The notes beneath the pieces were generated by a model. The model was given only the letters and a program-made list of their open reading frames with translations, was not told where the DNA came from and made no database searches. Source: Sphingomonadales bacterium (GTDB lineage: Bacteria > Pseudomonadota > Alphaproteobacteria > Sphingomonadales > Sphingomonadaceae). From it: a stretch of 64,000 nt of DNA. The stretch's first letter is position 1. Each line of letters starts with the position of its first letter. The translations under genes and the position numbers were made by a program. The stretch spans positions 310,001-374,000 of the forward strand of contig JADKHG010000014.1 in NCBI GenBank assembly GCA_016721875.1. The letters are read 5' to 3'. Shown piece by piece: positions 8,716 to 17,554 of the stretch.

Positions 8716-9653
8716 GCGAGGATGCGAAACCCACGCGCAAAAGAGGTTTGGGCCGGGGACTCGATGCGCTGCTGGGCGAAGCCGTGCTCGGTCGGGTTGC
8801 CTCAGACAATGCTCGCGAAACCGCCGCGAGGGAATGGGATGCGCGCAGCAACACCGCCGGGCTCAGCACAATTGCCATCGCCGACATCCATCCCAATCCG
8901 GCCCAGCCGCGCCGTCATTTTGACGAAGCAGCGCTGGTCGAGCTGGCCGACAGCATCGCCAAACATGGCCTGATCCAGCCGGTTGTCGTCCGCCCGCACG
9001 GCGCAGGGTATCAGATTGTCGCTGGAGAACGGCGCTGGCGCGCGGCGCAAAAGGCGCAACTGCACGAGATTCGCGCGATCGTCCGCGAGCTGACTGATGC
9101 CGAAACACTCGAAATCGCGCTCATCGAAAATATTCAGCGCCGCGACCTCAATCCGATCGAAGAGGGCGAAGGCTATAAAAGGCTGATCGACGAATTCGGT
9201 CACAGCCAGGCCGAGCTTGCAGCTTTGGTCCACAAATCGCGCAGCCATGTCGCCAATATGATGCGGTTACTCGATCTGCCCAAGCTGGTGCGCGAGCTGG
9301 TGGTCGAGGGTAAGCTCAGCATGGGGCATGCGCGGGCATTGTTGCCCAGCGATGACGCGGCACGGCTGGCTGCTTTGGTGATCAAACAAGGTCTTTCGGT
9401 CCGCCAGACCGAGGCACTCGTAAAAAAGGGTCGAGTCGGCGAACCCAAAGAGGCGCCAACCAAAAACCGGCCCGGCGTCGGCCATGGTGATGCGGATATC
9501 AGGGCAGTCGAACAGCATCTGGGCGATTTGCTGGGACTGAAAGTGCGTATCGTTCACAAGCCGGGCGATGGCTCTGGCTCGGTGACCTTTGACTATCGCA
9601 CTCTCGACCAGCTCGACATGCTGTGTCAGCGTCTGACTGGCGAACAATTCTGA
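8712..9653 (+). CDS. parB: Chromosome-partitioning protein ParB (Spo0J)
   Basis: A 313-residue parS-binding CTP-dependent clamp. The N-terminus has the basic RKRGLGRGLDALLG segment that stimulates ParA. The CTPase/ParB-N domain includes GERRWRAA and ENIQRRDLNPIEE, and a helix-turn-helix follows at LVHKSRSHVANMMRLL. The C-terminal dimerisation part closes with FDYRTLDQLDMLCQRL. The start overlaps the end of parA. Three parS sites lie upstream at 5294, 6975 and 7328. Confidence 0.96.
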   Translation: MSEDAKPTRKRGLGRGLDALLGEAVLGRVASDNARETAAREWDARSNTAGLSTIAIADIHPNPAQPRRHFDEAALVELADSIAKHGLIQPVVVRPHGAGYQIVAGERRWRAAQKAQLHEIRAIVRELTDAETLEIALIENIQRRDLNPIEEGEGYKRLIDEFGHSQAELAALVHKSRSHVANMMRLLDLPKLVRELVVEGKLSMGHARALLPSDDAARLAALVIKQGLSVRQTEALVKKGRVGEPKEAPTKNRPGVGHGDADIRAVEQHLGDLLGLKVRIVHKPGDGSGSVTFDYRTLDQLDMLCQRLTGEQF

Positions 9654-9839
9654 ATCTTTTGTTGTTTTTTGTCGCGTAAAATATCTTCAAATCGTTGAAA
9701 ATATTCGACATTAATCATTCTGGTATCCAAATTTTAACCATGAGCAGCAGCAAAGGCTTATGATTCCTGTGGCAAATAGGATGGCGAATGCAGTGGGGCA
9801 TTCCTCATTTTCGTTCGTCATTCAAAGGGACCAGAAAAC

Positions 9840-10343
9840 ATGTTAAACAAGATCAAGTTCGCCTTTGCTATGTCAGCTGTCGCCGCCGCTATGGGTTCGA
9901 CCGCCGCTTATGCAGATACCGAAACCGCAACCGCGACTGCTACCATTTTGCAGGCTGTTGAAGTCACCGTCGACAACGGCATCGACTTCGGCACGATCGC
10001 TGCCAGCGCCGCTGGTGGTACCGTCACCCTGCCCAACGCTTCGAACACACGCACCTGCACCGGTGTTGTCTGCATCGGCACCGCTTCGCGCGCTGCCTTC
10101 CATGTCAGCAATGCCAATGATGGTTCGGTCATCGCGATCAGCGTTGGCAACCCCCAGGCTCTGACCGGCCCCGGCGCCCCGATGACGCTTTCGGCTCTCA
10201 GCATGTCGGACGCCGACGGCCTGATCACCTTTGATTCGGCTGCTCTGGAAACCGTTTATGTCGGTGGCCAGCTTTCGATCGGTGCCAACCAGACCGCTGG
10301 CGTTTACAACGGTTCGTTCGACGTAACCGCTGAATATCAGTAA
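9840..10343 (+). CDS. DUF4402 exported protein, putative fimbrial subunit
   Basis: A 167-residue protein with a signal peptide cleaved after AYA (about residue 25), followed by DTETATATATILQAVEV. The beta-rich body (DNGIDFGTIAA, a Cys pair near residues 79 and 84, a closing NGSFDVTAEYQ) matches DUF4402, a family of pilin/spore-coat-U-like subunits. The near-terminal beta strand fits donor-strand exchange in chaperone-usher systems; that is inference. It heads a gene set with a PapD-like chaperone and an usher-like protein. The 186 bp upstream is AT-rich, with AAGGGA about 9 bp before the start. Confidence 0.85.
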   Translation: MLNKIKFAFAMSAVAAAMGSTAAYADTETATATATILQAVEVTVDNGIDFGTIAASAAGGTVTLPNASNTRTCTGVVCIGTASRAAFHVSNANDGSVIAISVGNPQALTGPGAPMTLSALSMSDADGLITFDSAALETVYVGGQLSIGANQTAGVYNGSFDVTAEYQ

Positions 10344-10347
10344 GATA

Positions 10348-10376
10348 TTGGCACTGCGCTGAACCAGCGCAGCCAA
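10348..10376 (+). other. Stem-loop immediately after the DUF4402 gene
   Basis: A strong hairpin with arms TTGG and CTGCGCTG, a three-base loop AAC, then CAGCGCAG and CCAA. It starts a few bases past the stop codon and has no T-run. It could protect the 3' end of the subunit mRNA ahead of the terminator at 10383. Confidence 0.75.
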
Positions 10377-10382
10377 CAATCA

Positions 10383-10412
10383 CCCCGGTTGCCCAGTGCA
10401 GCCGGGGTTTTT
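10383..10412 (+). terminator. Rho-independent terminator between subunit and chaperone genes
   Basis: Stem CCCCGG (10383-10388) with CCGGGG (10402-10407), extended inside by TGC/GCA pairs and followed directly by TTTTT. It should end most transcripts after the DUF4402 gene. Chaperone and usher then depend on read-through or a separate promoter within 10413-10525. Confidence 0.88.
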
Positions 10413-10525
10413 GCTGCGCGAAACCTGGGCGACGTTAGCGGCTTGGTAACCATGTTGCGCTATGCCCGAAGCCTGTCCGAAAACCGGCGCAATGCCGGCC
10501 GACACCGACATATCAGGGTTTGAAC

Positions 10526-11380
10526 ATGCTGTTTGATCAATTGGCCTATCGTAAAACCATCGGCTTTGTGCAGGCGGCTTCGCTTGCGCTTGTCGCTGCT
10601 GGCGGCGCACTGCTTGCTACCCCGGCGCACGCTGCGGGCGATCTGCTGGTCGCACCGACCCGGGTGGTTCTCGATGGTCGTCGCGGGACCGAAGTAATCC
10701 TCAACAATATCGGTGATGAGGAAACCACCTATCGTATCTCGCTCGAGCTGCGCCGGATGATGCCCGATGGGTCGCTGGAGGATGTTGCGGTCGAAGATGC
10801 CAATGAAACCGAAAAGGCGTCGCTGTCGCTGATCCGCTATGCCCCGCGCCGGGTTACGCTTCCGCCCGATCAGCCGCAATCAATCCGCATAGGTTTGAAC
10901 CAGGTCGAAGGCCTGAAGGACGGCGAATATCGCGTGCACATGCTGTTTCGCGCTATCCCTAAAGCGCCAACGCTGGTCACCGATCCAGCGGCGAACAATG
11001 AAATCAAGATCCAGCTGACCCCGCTTTACGGTATCACCATTCCGGTTATCATCCGTCGTGGCGATCTGAAAGCTACCGCCGCAATCGCCAACCCACGTAT
11101 CGTTGACGCCCCGGGCGGAAAGGCGCTCGAATTTGATGCGGTCCGTCAGGGCAACCGCTCAGTCTATGGCGATGTCCGCGTCCGCAAGGACGGCAAAGGC
11201 GAGCCGCTGTTCGAAGCCAAAGGGATCGCGATTTACCCGGAAATCGGTCAACGCAAGGTTTCGCTACCGCTCAAACCCGAAGATATCGCTGAACTGCGCG
11301 GCGCTGTTACCGTCGGTTATTATGAAACGCTCGAAAATGGCGGCGGATTAATCGGCGAAGTCCGGACCGTCCTGCCCTAG
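10526..11380 (+). CDS. PapD-like periplasmic fimbrial chaperone
   Basis: A 284-residue exported protein with signal peptide ending ATPAHA. An immunoglobulin-like N-terminal domain follows: LLVAPTRVVLDGRRGTEVILNNIGDEETTYRISLELRRM, in which the 'PTR' entry strand and the later RYAPRRVTLPPDQPQSIRI block are typical of pilus chaperones. The C-terminal half is a second beta domain. A TTG two codons upstream (10520) is an alternative start. AGGG lies at 10515-10518. It sits between the DUF4402 subunit and the usher-like gene. Its role in stabilising subunits in the periplasm is inferred from family and context. Confidence 0.82.
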   Translation: MLFDQLAYRKTIGFVQAASLALVAAGGALLATPAHAAGDLLVAPTRVVLDGRRGTEVILNNIGDEETTYRISLELRRMMPDGSLEDVAVEDANETEKASLSLIRYAPRRVTLPPDQPQSIRIGLNQVEGLKDGEYRVHMLFRAIPKAPTLVTDPAANNEIKIQLTPLYGITIPVIIRRGDLKATAAIANPRIVDAPGGKALEFDAVRQGNRSVYGDVRVRKDGKGEPLFEAKGIAIYPEIGQRKVSLPLKPEDIAELRGAVTVGYYETLENGGGLIGEVRTVLP

Positions 11381-11422
11381 GCGACGGGCTGACACGGGCG
11401 CGCTCCGGACAGCACATATCCC

Positions 11423-14125
11423 ATGATCAAGTCTCTATCCTTGATGTTGAGAAAGGCGCTACCCCTGTGGGTCAGCGCCTTGCTGCTGTTTGGGGCTCCC
11501 GTGCATGCTAGCGAATGGACGGCCAATGACGACGATTCGCTGTTGCTCGACCTGCGCGTCGGGCAGTTGCGCGTCGGCAATGGCGTGCGCGGTTACCAGA
11601 CAGACAATGGTGTCTGTGTTGATCTGTCCGATATCATCATGTCTTTCGATCTGCCGGTCCGGCTCGACAAAAAGTCGCGCCGCGCGACTGGCTGGTTGTT
11701 CGAGGAAAGCCGTACCTTCACCCTCGACCGGGACGATGGCGCAGTACAAATCATGAACAAGCGATCGGCGTTGTCTGCTTCGGATATCCGCGATGTGCCG
11801 GAAGGCTGGTGTGTGGCGACACAGACACTGTCGCGCTGGTTGAATGTCGAGTTGAAGATCGACTTGTCAAACGCGCTGCTGGTTGTCGTTGCCGACCGCA
11901 AACTGCCGTTTGAACTCGCCGAGGAACGCAAGGCGCGGGTTTCGAAAATCCGGCCGGTATCGCAATTTGACCTGAAATCGCTACCGCAAGCCAACGATCC
12001 CTATCGTTTCTGGCGCACGCCATCGATTGACGTCGTGGCGTCGGTGGGCGGGCGGAAAGACAGCCTTGGCAACACCCAGCTCGACCGTCGCTATGAAATC
12101 TACGCCAGTGGCGAGGTCGCTCATGCCTCGTTCGATGCCCGTTTGGCATCCGATGAGCGCGGTGTGCCTGAAAGCCTGCGATTGCGCGCCTATCGCACCG
12201 ACCCTGATGCCAATTTGTTCGGACCGCTCAAAGCAACGCAATTCGCCATCGGCGATGTTTCAACCTTGCCGACATCTTTGGGGGTGCAGAGCACGGTTGG
12301 TCGCGGTGCCTTCCTGACCAACCGCCCGATCGGCCGCCCTGACAGTTTTGACCGCACAACCTTTCGCGGCGAATTGCCCGATGGTTGGGACGCAGAGCTT
12401 TATCGCAACGACCAGTTGATCGGCTACACGCAAAGCCGTGGCAATGGCCGCTATGAATTTGTCGAAGTACCGCTGCAATATGGCCAGAACCGCTTTGAGA
12501 TCGTGCTCTACGGTCCGCAGGGGCAGATAAGGCGCGATGTGCGGATGATTCCGGTCGGACCCGATTCGATTCCACCGCGCGAAACCTATTATTGGGCGTC
12601 TGTTCAGGATGCCGGTCGCGATCTGGTAAATTTTGGATCCGACGATTTCGAACATTTTTTCGGCTGGCGCGGTGGCGTTGGTGTCGAGCGCGGGATTGAT
12701 GCACGGACATCGGTTGCCGCAAGCCTGTTCAGCGCGGTTTATGACCGGCGTCGTGATACCTATCTCGAAGGATCGGTGCGCCGGGCAATCGGCCCGACGC
12801 TGGTTGAACTTGCCGCCGCCGCCAATGCACGCGGTGGCTACGCGATGCGCGGCCAGCTTGTCGGCCAACTTGGCGAGACCGCAATCAGCGCCGAATCGAT
12901 CTGGCTGCACCGCAAATTCCGCAGCGAACGCTATGACCGCGATCTGCGCAGCGAACACAGCCTGTCGCTGGACCACAGTTTGAAAATTGGATCGAAATAT
13001 GTCCCGGTTTCGCTACGCGGTACCTACCGGCAACGGCTGAATGGTGAAAGCGCGATCGAAGCGAGTGGCCGAATATCATTCAATATCAAACAGATAAATG
13101 CATCGACCGAAATAATCTGGGAACAGCAAAAGCGCGCCTTCGGTAGTGATCCTCCGGGGCGGCTTGACGCCATTTTCCGGCTTTCAGGTCGCGTAGGTGG
13201 TTTGCGCTTGCGCGGTGAATCACGCTTTGCGCTCGCGGGATACGATACCGGTTTCCGCGAATCGAAAGTAACCGGCGAATGGCGCGCGGGTGAAAAGTCA
13301 GATTGGCGGACCGAGCTTGGTTATGATGCGACCAACCGTCGTGGGCGGCTGGCCTTTGGTCACACCAGACGTTTCCGCAATTTTGCCCTGACTGGACAAG
13401 TCGAGGCCGCAACCGATGGTGCAGTTGCGGGCAGCCTCAGTCTCGCCTTCAGCCTGGGTCCCAATCCCGGTGGCGGCGGGATAAGGGTCAGCTCGGAAAA
13501 ACTCGCCGCGCATGGGCAGGCAATGGCGGTGGTGTTCCAGGACAGCAATGGTGACGGCTATCGGCAAGCGGACGAACCTGTTGAAAAAGAAGTGGAAATT
13601 ACCGCAGGCCTGACTGGAAAAGGCGAACCCACGGATAAGACTGGCCGCACCATCATCGGCGGACTGGCACCTTTTGTGCCGGTGCTGATTGGTATCGATG
13701 CGTCAAGCCTGCCCGATCCCTTCATTCAGCCCGCCAACAGTGGTGTGGTGGTAACTCCGCGCCCGGGCGTGCCAATGACGGTCGAGCTGCCTTTGGTCGC
13801 AGCTGGGGAAGTTTCAGGGACGCTGGTACGCAGCGGGGGTCGTGTCGCAGGCGGGATTGAAATCGAATTGCTTGACCGCAATGGTCGAGTCGTCAAAACC
13901 ACGAAGAGCGAATATGACGGCTATTTCCTGTTCGAACGCGTTCCTTATGGCCAATACCGGTTGCGGCTGGCGGCTGTAACCGCCGCGATCATCAAGGCCG
14001 AAACCACGCTCAACGCGCAGGTCGAACTCACCAAAGCGCGCGGGCTGGTGGATATTGGCACGGTTGAGGTGCGCGATGCCCTGCGTATTGCGGCTGCCGA
14101 TTCCGATGGCAGCGAAAAGCCATAG
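11423..14125 (+). CDS. Usher-like outer-membrane protein with C-terminal SdrD-B/Cna-B-like domains
   Basis: A 900-residue exported protein (signal peptide ending PVHA). An N-terminal soluble region (about residues 30-190) begins LLLDLRVGQLRVGNG. Then comes ERKARVSKIRPVSQFDLKSLP, and a long region of alternating polar/hydrophobic strands rich in R, Y and G (about 195-690), consistent with a beta-barrel. The C-terminal 210 residues look like surface-protein B-type domains: a calcium-style loop DSNGDGYRQADEPV near 712 and a second module with YDGYFLFERVPYGQYRLRL. It does not look like a textbook FimD/PapC usher, but chaperone and subunit neighbours argue for a translocation role. I cannot exclude a different kind of surface beta-barrel. 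Confidence 0.7.
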   Translation: MIKSLSLMLRKALPLWVSALLLFGAPVHASEWTANDDDSLLLDLRVGQLRVGNGVRGYQTDNGVCVDLSDIIMSFDLPVRLDKKSRRATGWLFEESRTFTLDRDDGAVQIMNKRSALSASDIRDVPEGWCVATQTLSRWLNVELKIDLSNALLVVVADRKLPFELAEERKARVSKIRPVSQFDLKSLPQANDPYRFWRTPSIDVVASVGGRKDSLGNTQLDRRYEIYASGEVAHASFDARLASDERGVPESLRLRAYRTDPDANLFGPLKATQFAIGDVSTLPTSLGVQSTVGRGAFLTNRPIGRPDSFDRTTFRGELPDGWDAELYRNDQLIGYTQSRGNGRYEFVEVPLQYGQNRFEIVLYGPQGQIRRDVRMIPVGPDSIPPRETYYWASVQDAGRDLVNFGSDDFEHFFGWRGGVGVERGIDARTSVAASLFSAVYDRRRDTYLEGSVRRAIGPTLVELAAAANARGGYAMRGQLVGQLGETAISAESIWLHRKFRSERYDRDLRSEHSLSLDHSLKIGSKYVPVSLRGTYRQRLNGESAIEASGRISFNIKQINASTEIIWEQQKRAFGSDPPGRLDAIFRLSGRVGGLRLRGESRFALAGYDTGFRESKVTGEWRAGEKSDWRTELGYDATNRRGRLAFGHTRRFRNFALTGQVEAATDGAVAGSLSLAFSLGPNPGGGGIRVSSEKLAAHGQAMAVVFQDSNGDGYRQADEPVEKEVEITAGLTGKGEPTDKTGRTIIGGLAPFVPVLIGIDASSLPDPFIQPANSGVVVTPRPGVPMTVELPLVAAGEVSGTLVRSGGRVAGGIEIELLDRNGRVVKTTKSEYDGYFLFERVPYGQYRLRLAAVTAAIIKAETTLNAQVELTKARGLVDIGTVEVRDALRIAAADSDGSEKP

Positions 14126-14168
14126 GTCAGGTTTGACAAGCCGCGCCCGTCTGCCCGATAGGCGGGGG

Positions 14169-15008
14169 ATGATCGAAACCATCTCCACCAATCGCAGCCA
14201 TGGCGGGACGCAGGGGGTCTATTCCCACTCTTCTTCCAGCACCGGCACGGCAATGACCTTCAGCCTGTTTCTGCCCGATCATGAACCGGGCGAGAAGCTG
14301 CCTTTGCTGTGGTTTCTCTCCGGGCTGACCTGCACTCACGCCAATGTCACAGAGAAAGGCGAATTTCGCGAGGCCTGCGCGCGACACCGCATTGCCTTTG
14401 TCGCCCCCGACACTTCCCCGCGCGGAGAGGATGTTCCCGACGATGCCGAAGGCGCCTATGATTTCGGGCTGGGTGCGGGCTTTTATGTCGATGCTACCGA
14501 AGCACGCTTTGCCAAGCACTATCGGATGCGCAGCTATATCGAGCAGGAACTGCCGGAGTTTTTGGCGAGTGAATTTCCACTCGATATGGAGCAGCAGGCA
14601 ATCACTGGCCATTCGATGGGCGGGCATGGCGCGTTGACCATCGGCTTGCGCAATCCGGGGCGTTTTCGCTCGGTCTCGGCCTTTTCGCCGATCGTCTCGC
14701 CGCTCAACTGCCCGTGGGGGCATAAGGCGCTTGCCGGCTATCTCGGCGATGATCGCACCAATTGGGCCGATTATGATGCCTGTGCGTTGATCACCGGTGG
14801 TGCGCGTTTGCCCGACCTGCTCGTCGATCAGGGGGGTGCCGACGCGTTTCTCGAAGAGCAACTGAAGACGCATTTGCTCGAGGAAGCTTGCGCCGCCGCC
14901 GGACAAAATGCGACGATCCGGATGCAGCCGGGCTATGATCATAGCTATTATTTCATCTCGACCTTCATGGCCGACCATATCGGCTGGCACGCTGAACGGT
15001 TGAAATGA
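14169..15008 (+). CDS. fghA: S-formylglutathione hydrolase
   Basis: A 279-residue serine esterase of the esterase D family, the last step of glutathione-dependent formaldehyde oxidation. The nucleophile elbow is GHSMGGHGAL, the oxyanion region is WFLSGLTCT, and the histidine is in GYDHSYYFI near the end. The start at 14169 has GGCGGGGG immediately upstream; an open frame extends further back but would overlap the usher-like gene. No alcohol dehydrogenase partner is adjacent. The stop overlaps the mobA start (ATGA). Confidence 0.93.
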   Translation: MIETISTNRSHGGTQGVYSHSSSSTGTAMTFSLFLPDHEPGEKLPLLWFLSGLTCTHANVTEKGEFREACARHRIAFVAPDTSPRGEDVPDDAEGAYDFGLGAGFYVDATEARFAKHYRMRSYIEQELPEFLASEFPLDMEQQAITGHSMGGHGALTIGLRNPGRFRSVSAFSPIVSPLNCPWGHKALAGYLGDDRTNWADYDACALITGGARLPDLLVDQGGADAFLEEQLKTHLLEEACAAAGQNATIRMQPGYDHSYYFISTFMADHIGWHAERLK

Positions 15009-15514
15009 GACTATTGGGCGCGATCCTCGCCGGTGGGAAATCGCGCCGCTTTGGTTCGGACAAGGCAGAGGCTTTGGTTGACGGAGTCACGCTGCTTGAC
15101 CGGGTAGCGCGGGCGCTGCGGCCACAGGTTGACGCTCTTGTGGTGGCTGGCCGCGAATGGCCCGGGCTGGCGAGCGTGGCCGATTGGCCTGAACCGGGAC
15201 AGGGACCGCTCGGCGGATTGGCGGGGGCGCTTGATCATGCCGAGCGACAGGGCTTTGACCATGTGCTCAGTTGCGGCTGCGACATTCCCGACCTGCCGCC
15301 AGACTTGCTGGCACAACTCGGAAGCGGCCCGTCGATTGTCGACGCGCTGCCAATTGTCGGGTTGTGGCCGGCGGCACTGGCACCACTCTTGAAAGACTGG
15401 ATGGCCAACTCCGCCAATCGCTCGGTCTATCGTTTTGCCAATCATATCGGTGCGCGGAGGGTTGCGCTGCACCTGCCGCTCACAAACGTGAACCACCCCG
15501 AAGATTTGCAATAG
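15005..15514 (+). CDS. mobA: Molybdenum cofactor guanylyltransferase MobA
   Basis: A 169-residue nucleotidyltransferase that attaches GMP to molybdopterin. The N-terminal signature LGAILAGGKSRRFGSDKA is complete, GPLGGLAGAL follows, and an acidic metal site lies in SCGCDIPDLP. The closing segment HLPLTNVNHPEDL contains the family's N-NTPEDL-type motif. It is somewhat short for MobA but has no gap in the motifs. Overlapping starts couple it to fghA. Confidence 0.9.
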   Translation: MRLLGAILAGGKSRRFGSDKAEALVDGVTLLDRVARALRPQVDALVVAGREWPGLASVADWPEPGQGPLGGLAGALDHAERQGFDHVLSCGCDIPDLPPDLLAQLGSGPSIVDALPIVGLWPAALAPLLKDWMANSANRSVYRFANHIGARRVALHLPLTNVNHPEDLQ

Positions 15515-15552
15515 CCTACAGGCGCAATCGTGCTTAAGGAAAGCGCGAATCA

Positions 15553-15581
15553 TCGCGGGTTTAGCTCAATGCCTCCCGCGA
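15553..15581 (+). other. Stem-loop containing a tRNA-Gly 5'-end look-alike
   Basis: TCGCGGG (15553-15559) pairs perfectly with CCCGCGA (15575-15581). The left arm and loop, GCGGGTTTAGCTCAATG (15555-15571), match the first 17 bases of the tRNA-Gly gene 36 bp downstream at 16 of 17 positions. It may be a remnant of a duplicated tRNA, or the end of the mobA transcript. No T-run follows. Confidence 0.65.
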
Positions 15582-15590
15582 ACGCAGTAA

Positions 15591-15664
15591 GCGGGTGTAG
15601 CTCAATGGTAGAGCAGCAGCCTTCCAAGCTGAATACGAGGGTTCGATTCCCTTCACCCGCTCCA
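15591..15664 (+). tRNA. tRNA-Gly (anticodon TCC)
   Basis: A complete cloverleaf. The acceptor GCGGGTG pairs with CACCCGC. The D-arm is GCTC...GAGC, and the anticodon loop CTTCCAA gives TCC. The T-arm is AGGGTTCGATTCCCT. The discriminator T and an encoded CCA end the gene. It stands alone between mobA and pabB. Confidence 0.96.
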
Positions 15665-15685
15665 ATCTTTCCCGGATTGCTAAAA

Positions 15686-15697
15686 CCGCTATAGCGG
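15686..15697. promoter_or_regulatory. Palindrome over the pabB ribosome-binding site
   Basis: A perfect 12-bp palindrome CCGCTATAGCGG whose right half overlaps the GCGGAGG ribosome-binding site of pabB (start 15704). It could be a protein-binding operator or a weak RNA hairpin hiding the site. Function is not known. Confidence 0.4.
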
Positions 15698-15703
15698 AGG
15701 CCC

Positions 15704-17474
15704 ATGATCGCCACTGACCAGCCCTTTGTCCTGCTTGACGATGCCCGGCGTTCGGGTGCTGCACCGGCGCGGCTCTATTCAGGGCCGGTGGCGATTTTGC
15801 GAGGCATGCGACAGCGCAGAGATTGAGGCGCTGTTTTCCGGGCTTGCGCGATGCGGCAAAGATGGTCTGCACGCGGCAGGTTATTTTCATTACGAGGCGG
15901 GCTTTGCCATCGAACCGCGATTGGCCAAGTTTGGCAAAGCACCCAGCGGGGACGCGCCTTTGGCGTGGTTCGGGTTGTTCGAACGCTACCAGGAAATAGC
16001 CTCCGATGCCGTCGCCACGCTGTTGCCCGATCCGGCGGGAAGCTGGCTGGGTAGGTTGCAGCCGGATGTGTCCAAGGCCGACTATGCCAAGGCGTTCGAA
16101 AAGATCCGCGACTATATCACCGCAGGCGATATCTATCAGGCGAATCTGACTTTCCGCGCCTATGCCCGATATGCCGGGCATCCGCTCGCGCTTTATGCTG
16201 CGGTTCGCGCACGCGCGGCAGCGGGCTATGGCGGTGCGATCTGGACCGGGGCGCTTTGGCACCTGTCGTTTTCGCCCGAACTCTTTTTTGCACTGAAAGG
16301 TGGCCGCGTCACGACAAAACCTATGAAGGGCACTGCCACCCGTGAAGCCGATCCTGCCAAAGACGGCGCAGCGATAGAGGCGCTGCGGAACGATCCAAAG
16401 CAGCGCGCCGAAAATCTGATGATCGTTGATTTGCTGCGCAACGATCTGTCGCGGGTGGCGCGAGCGGGAAGCGTTGAAGTCCCCGATCTGTTCACGGTCG
16501 AAAGCTATCCGACAGTCCATCAGATGATTTCGACGGTCACCGCCGAATTGCGCGACGGGGCCGATGCCATTGATCTCTTGCGCGCCATCTATCCCTGCGG
16601 GTCGATAACCGGAGCGCCCAAAATCCGCGCGATGGAAATCATCGATGCAGTCGAGGCCCGCCCGCGCGGGCTCTATTGCGGGTCGATCGGGCGGATGGAT
16701 CCTTCGGGCGATGCCGCTTTCAATGTCGCGATCCGCACATTTTCCTTGAATGATCAGGTGAAACAGCTTTCACTCGGCCTCGGTTCGGGATTGGTCGCCG
16801 ACAGCGAAATGTCAGCCGAATGGAATGAGTGTCTGGCAAAGGGGGAATTTGCGCGCGTGGCCCAAAACGGTTTTGACCTGATCGAAACGATGCGGTTCGA
16901 ACCCGACCAGGGGTTGCTGCGGCTTGAGTTCCATCTCGACCGGATGAAGGCTAGTGCCTCCGCGCTCGACTTCGCCTTTGACCGCCACGAGGCGCGCAAC
17001 CGGCTGCACGCCGCAACCTTTCATCTCGACAGCGCGCAGAAGGTGCGGTTGCTCGCCTCGCGTGGCGGTGCGCTCGCCATTGAGATTCGCGAACTGCCGC
17101 AACCACCTTCAACCGTGCTACGGGTGGCGGTGGTGCCACTGCCGGTCGATCCCGCCGATTTCCGTTTGCTCCACAAAACTACCGACCGCGATTTCTACGA
17201 TAAAGCGCGCAAAGCGCAGGATTGCGACGAAGTGCTGTTCGCGCTGCCCGATGGTCGGCTGACCGAAGGCAGCTTCACTTCGCTTTATGTCGAACGTGGC
17301 GATCAATATATGACGCCACCGTCCAGCAACGGCCTGCTGCCCTCGGCATTGCGCCGCGAATTGCTTGAGTCAGGCAAGGCGGTCGAGGGCGAGTTGCGCA
17401 TTGGCGATCTTGCGGGCGATTTCTGGCTGGGAAACAGCCTGCGCGGCCTGATGCCTGCCCAACTCTGCCCCTAA
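15704..17474 (+). CDS. pabB: Aminodeoxychorismate synthase component I fused to 4-amino-4-deoxychorismate lyase, frameshifted near its start
   Basis: A fused PabB-PabC enzyme for p-aminobenzoate (folate) synthesis. The chorismate-binding PabB domain occupies roughly the first two thirds (motifs GDIYQANLT, KPMKGTATRE, SGSITGAPK-like CGSITGAPKIRAMEIID). The C-terminal 190 residues are a PLP fold-type IV lyase (MRFEPDQGLLRLEFHLDRM, DGRLTEGSFTSLY). The start ATG at 15704 has GCGGAGG upstream, but that frame stops near 15827; the long frame takes over from about 15805. Restoring one CG in ATTTTGCGAGG (to ATTTTGCGCGAGG) joins VAILRE to ACDSAEIEALF. The span is 1771 bp, two short of a multiple of three. 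Confidence 0.9.
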
Positions 17475-17554
17475 CCGGGTTGCGTAATTTCCGGCATGGC
17501 GATAGGGGCAAACGCGCAATCTTTCGTCTCCCAAATTGCTTGCAGGAAAATTCC

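Noticed and set aside
5281..9839. Chromosomal replication origin near parAB
   Set aside because: No cluster of DnaA boxes or AT-rich unwinding element was seen. Only the parS sites support proximity to an origin.
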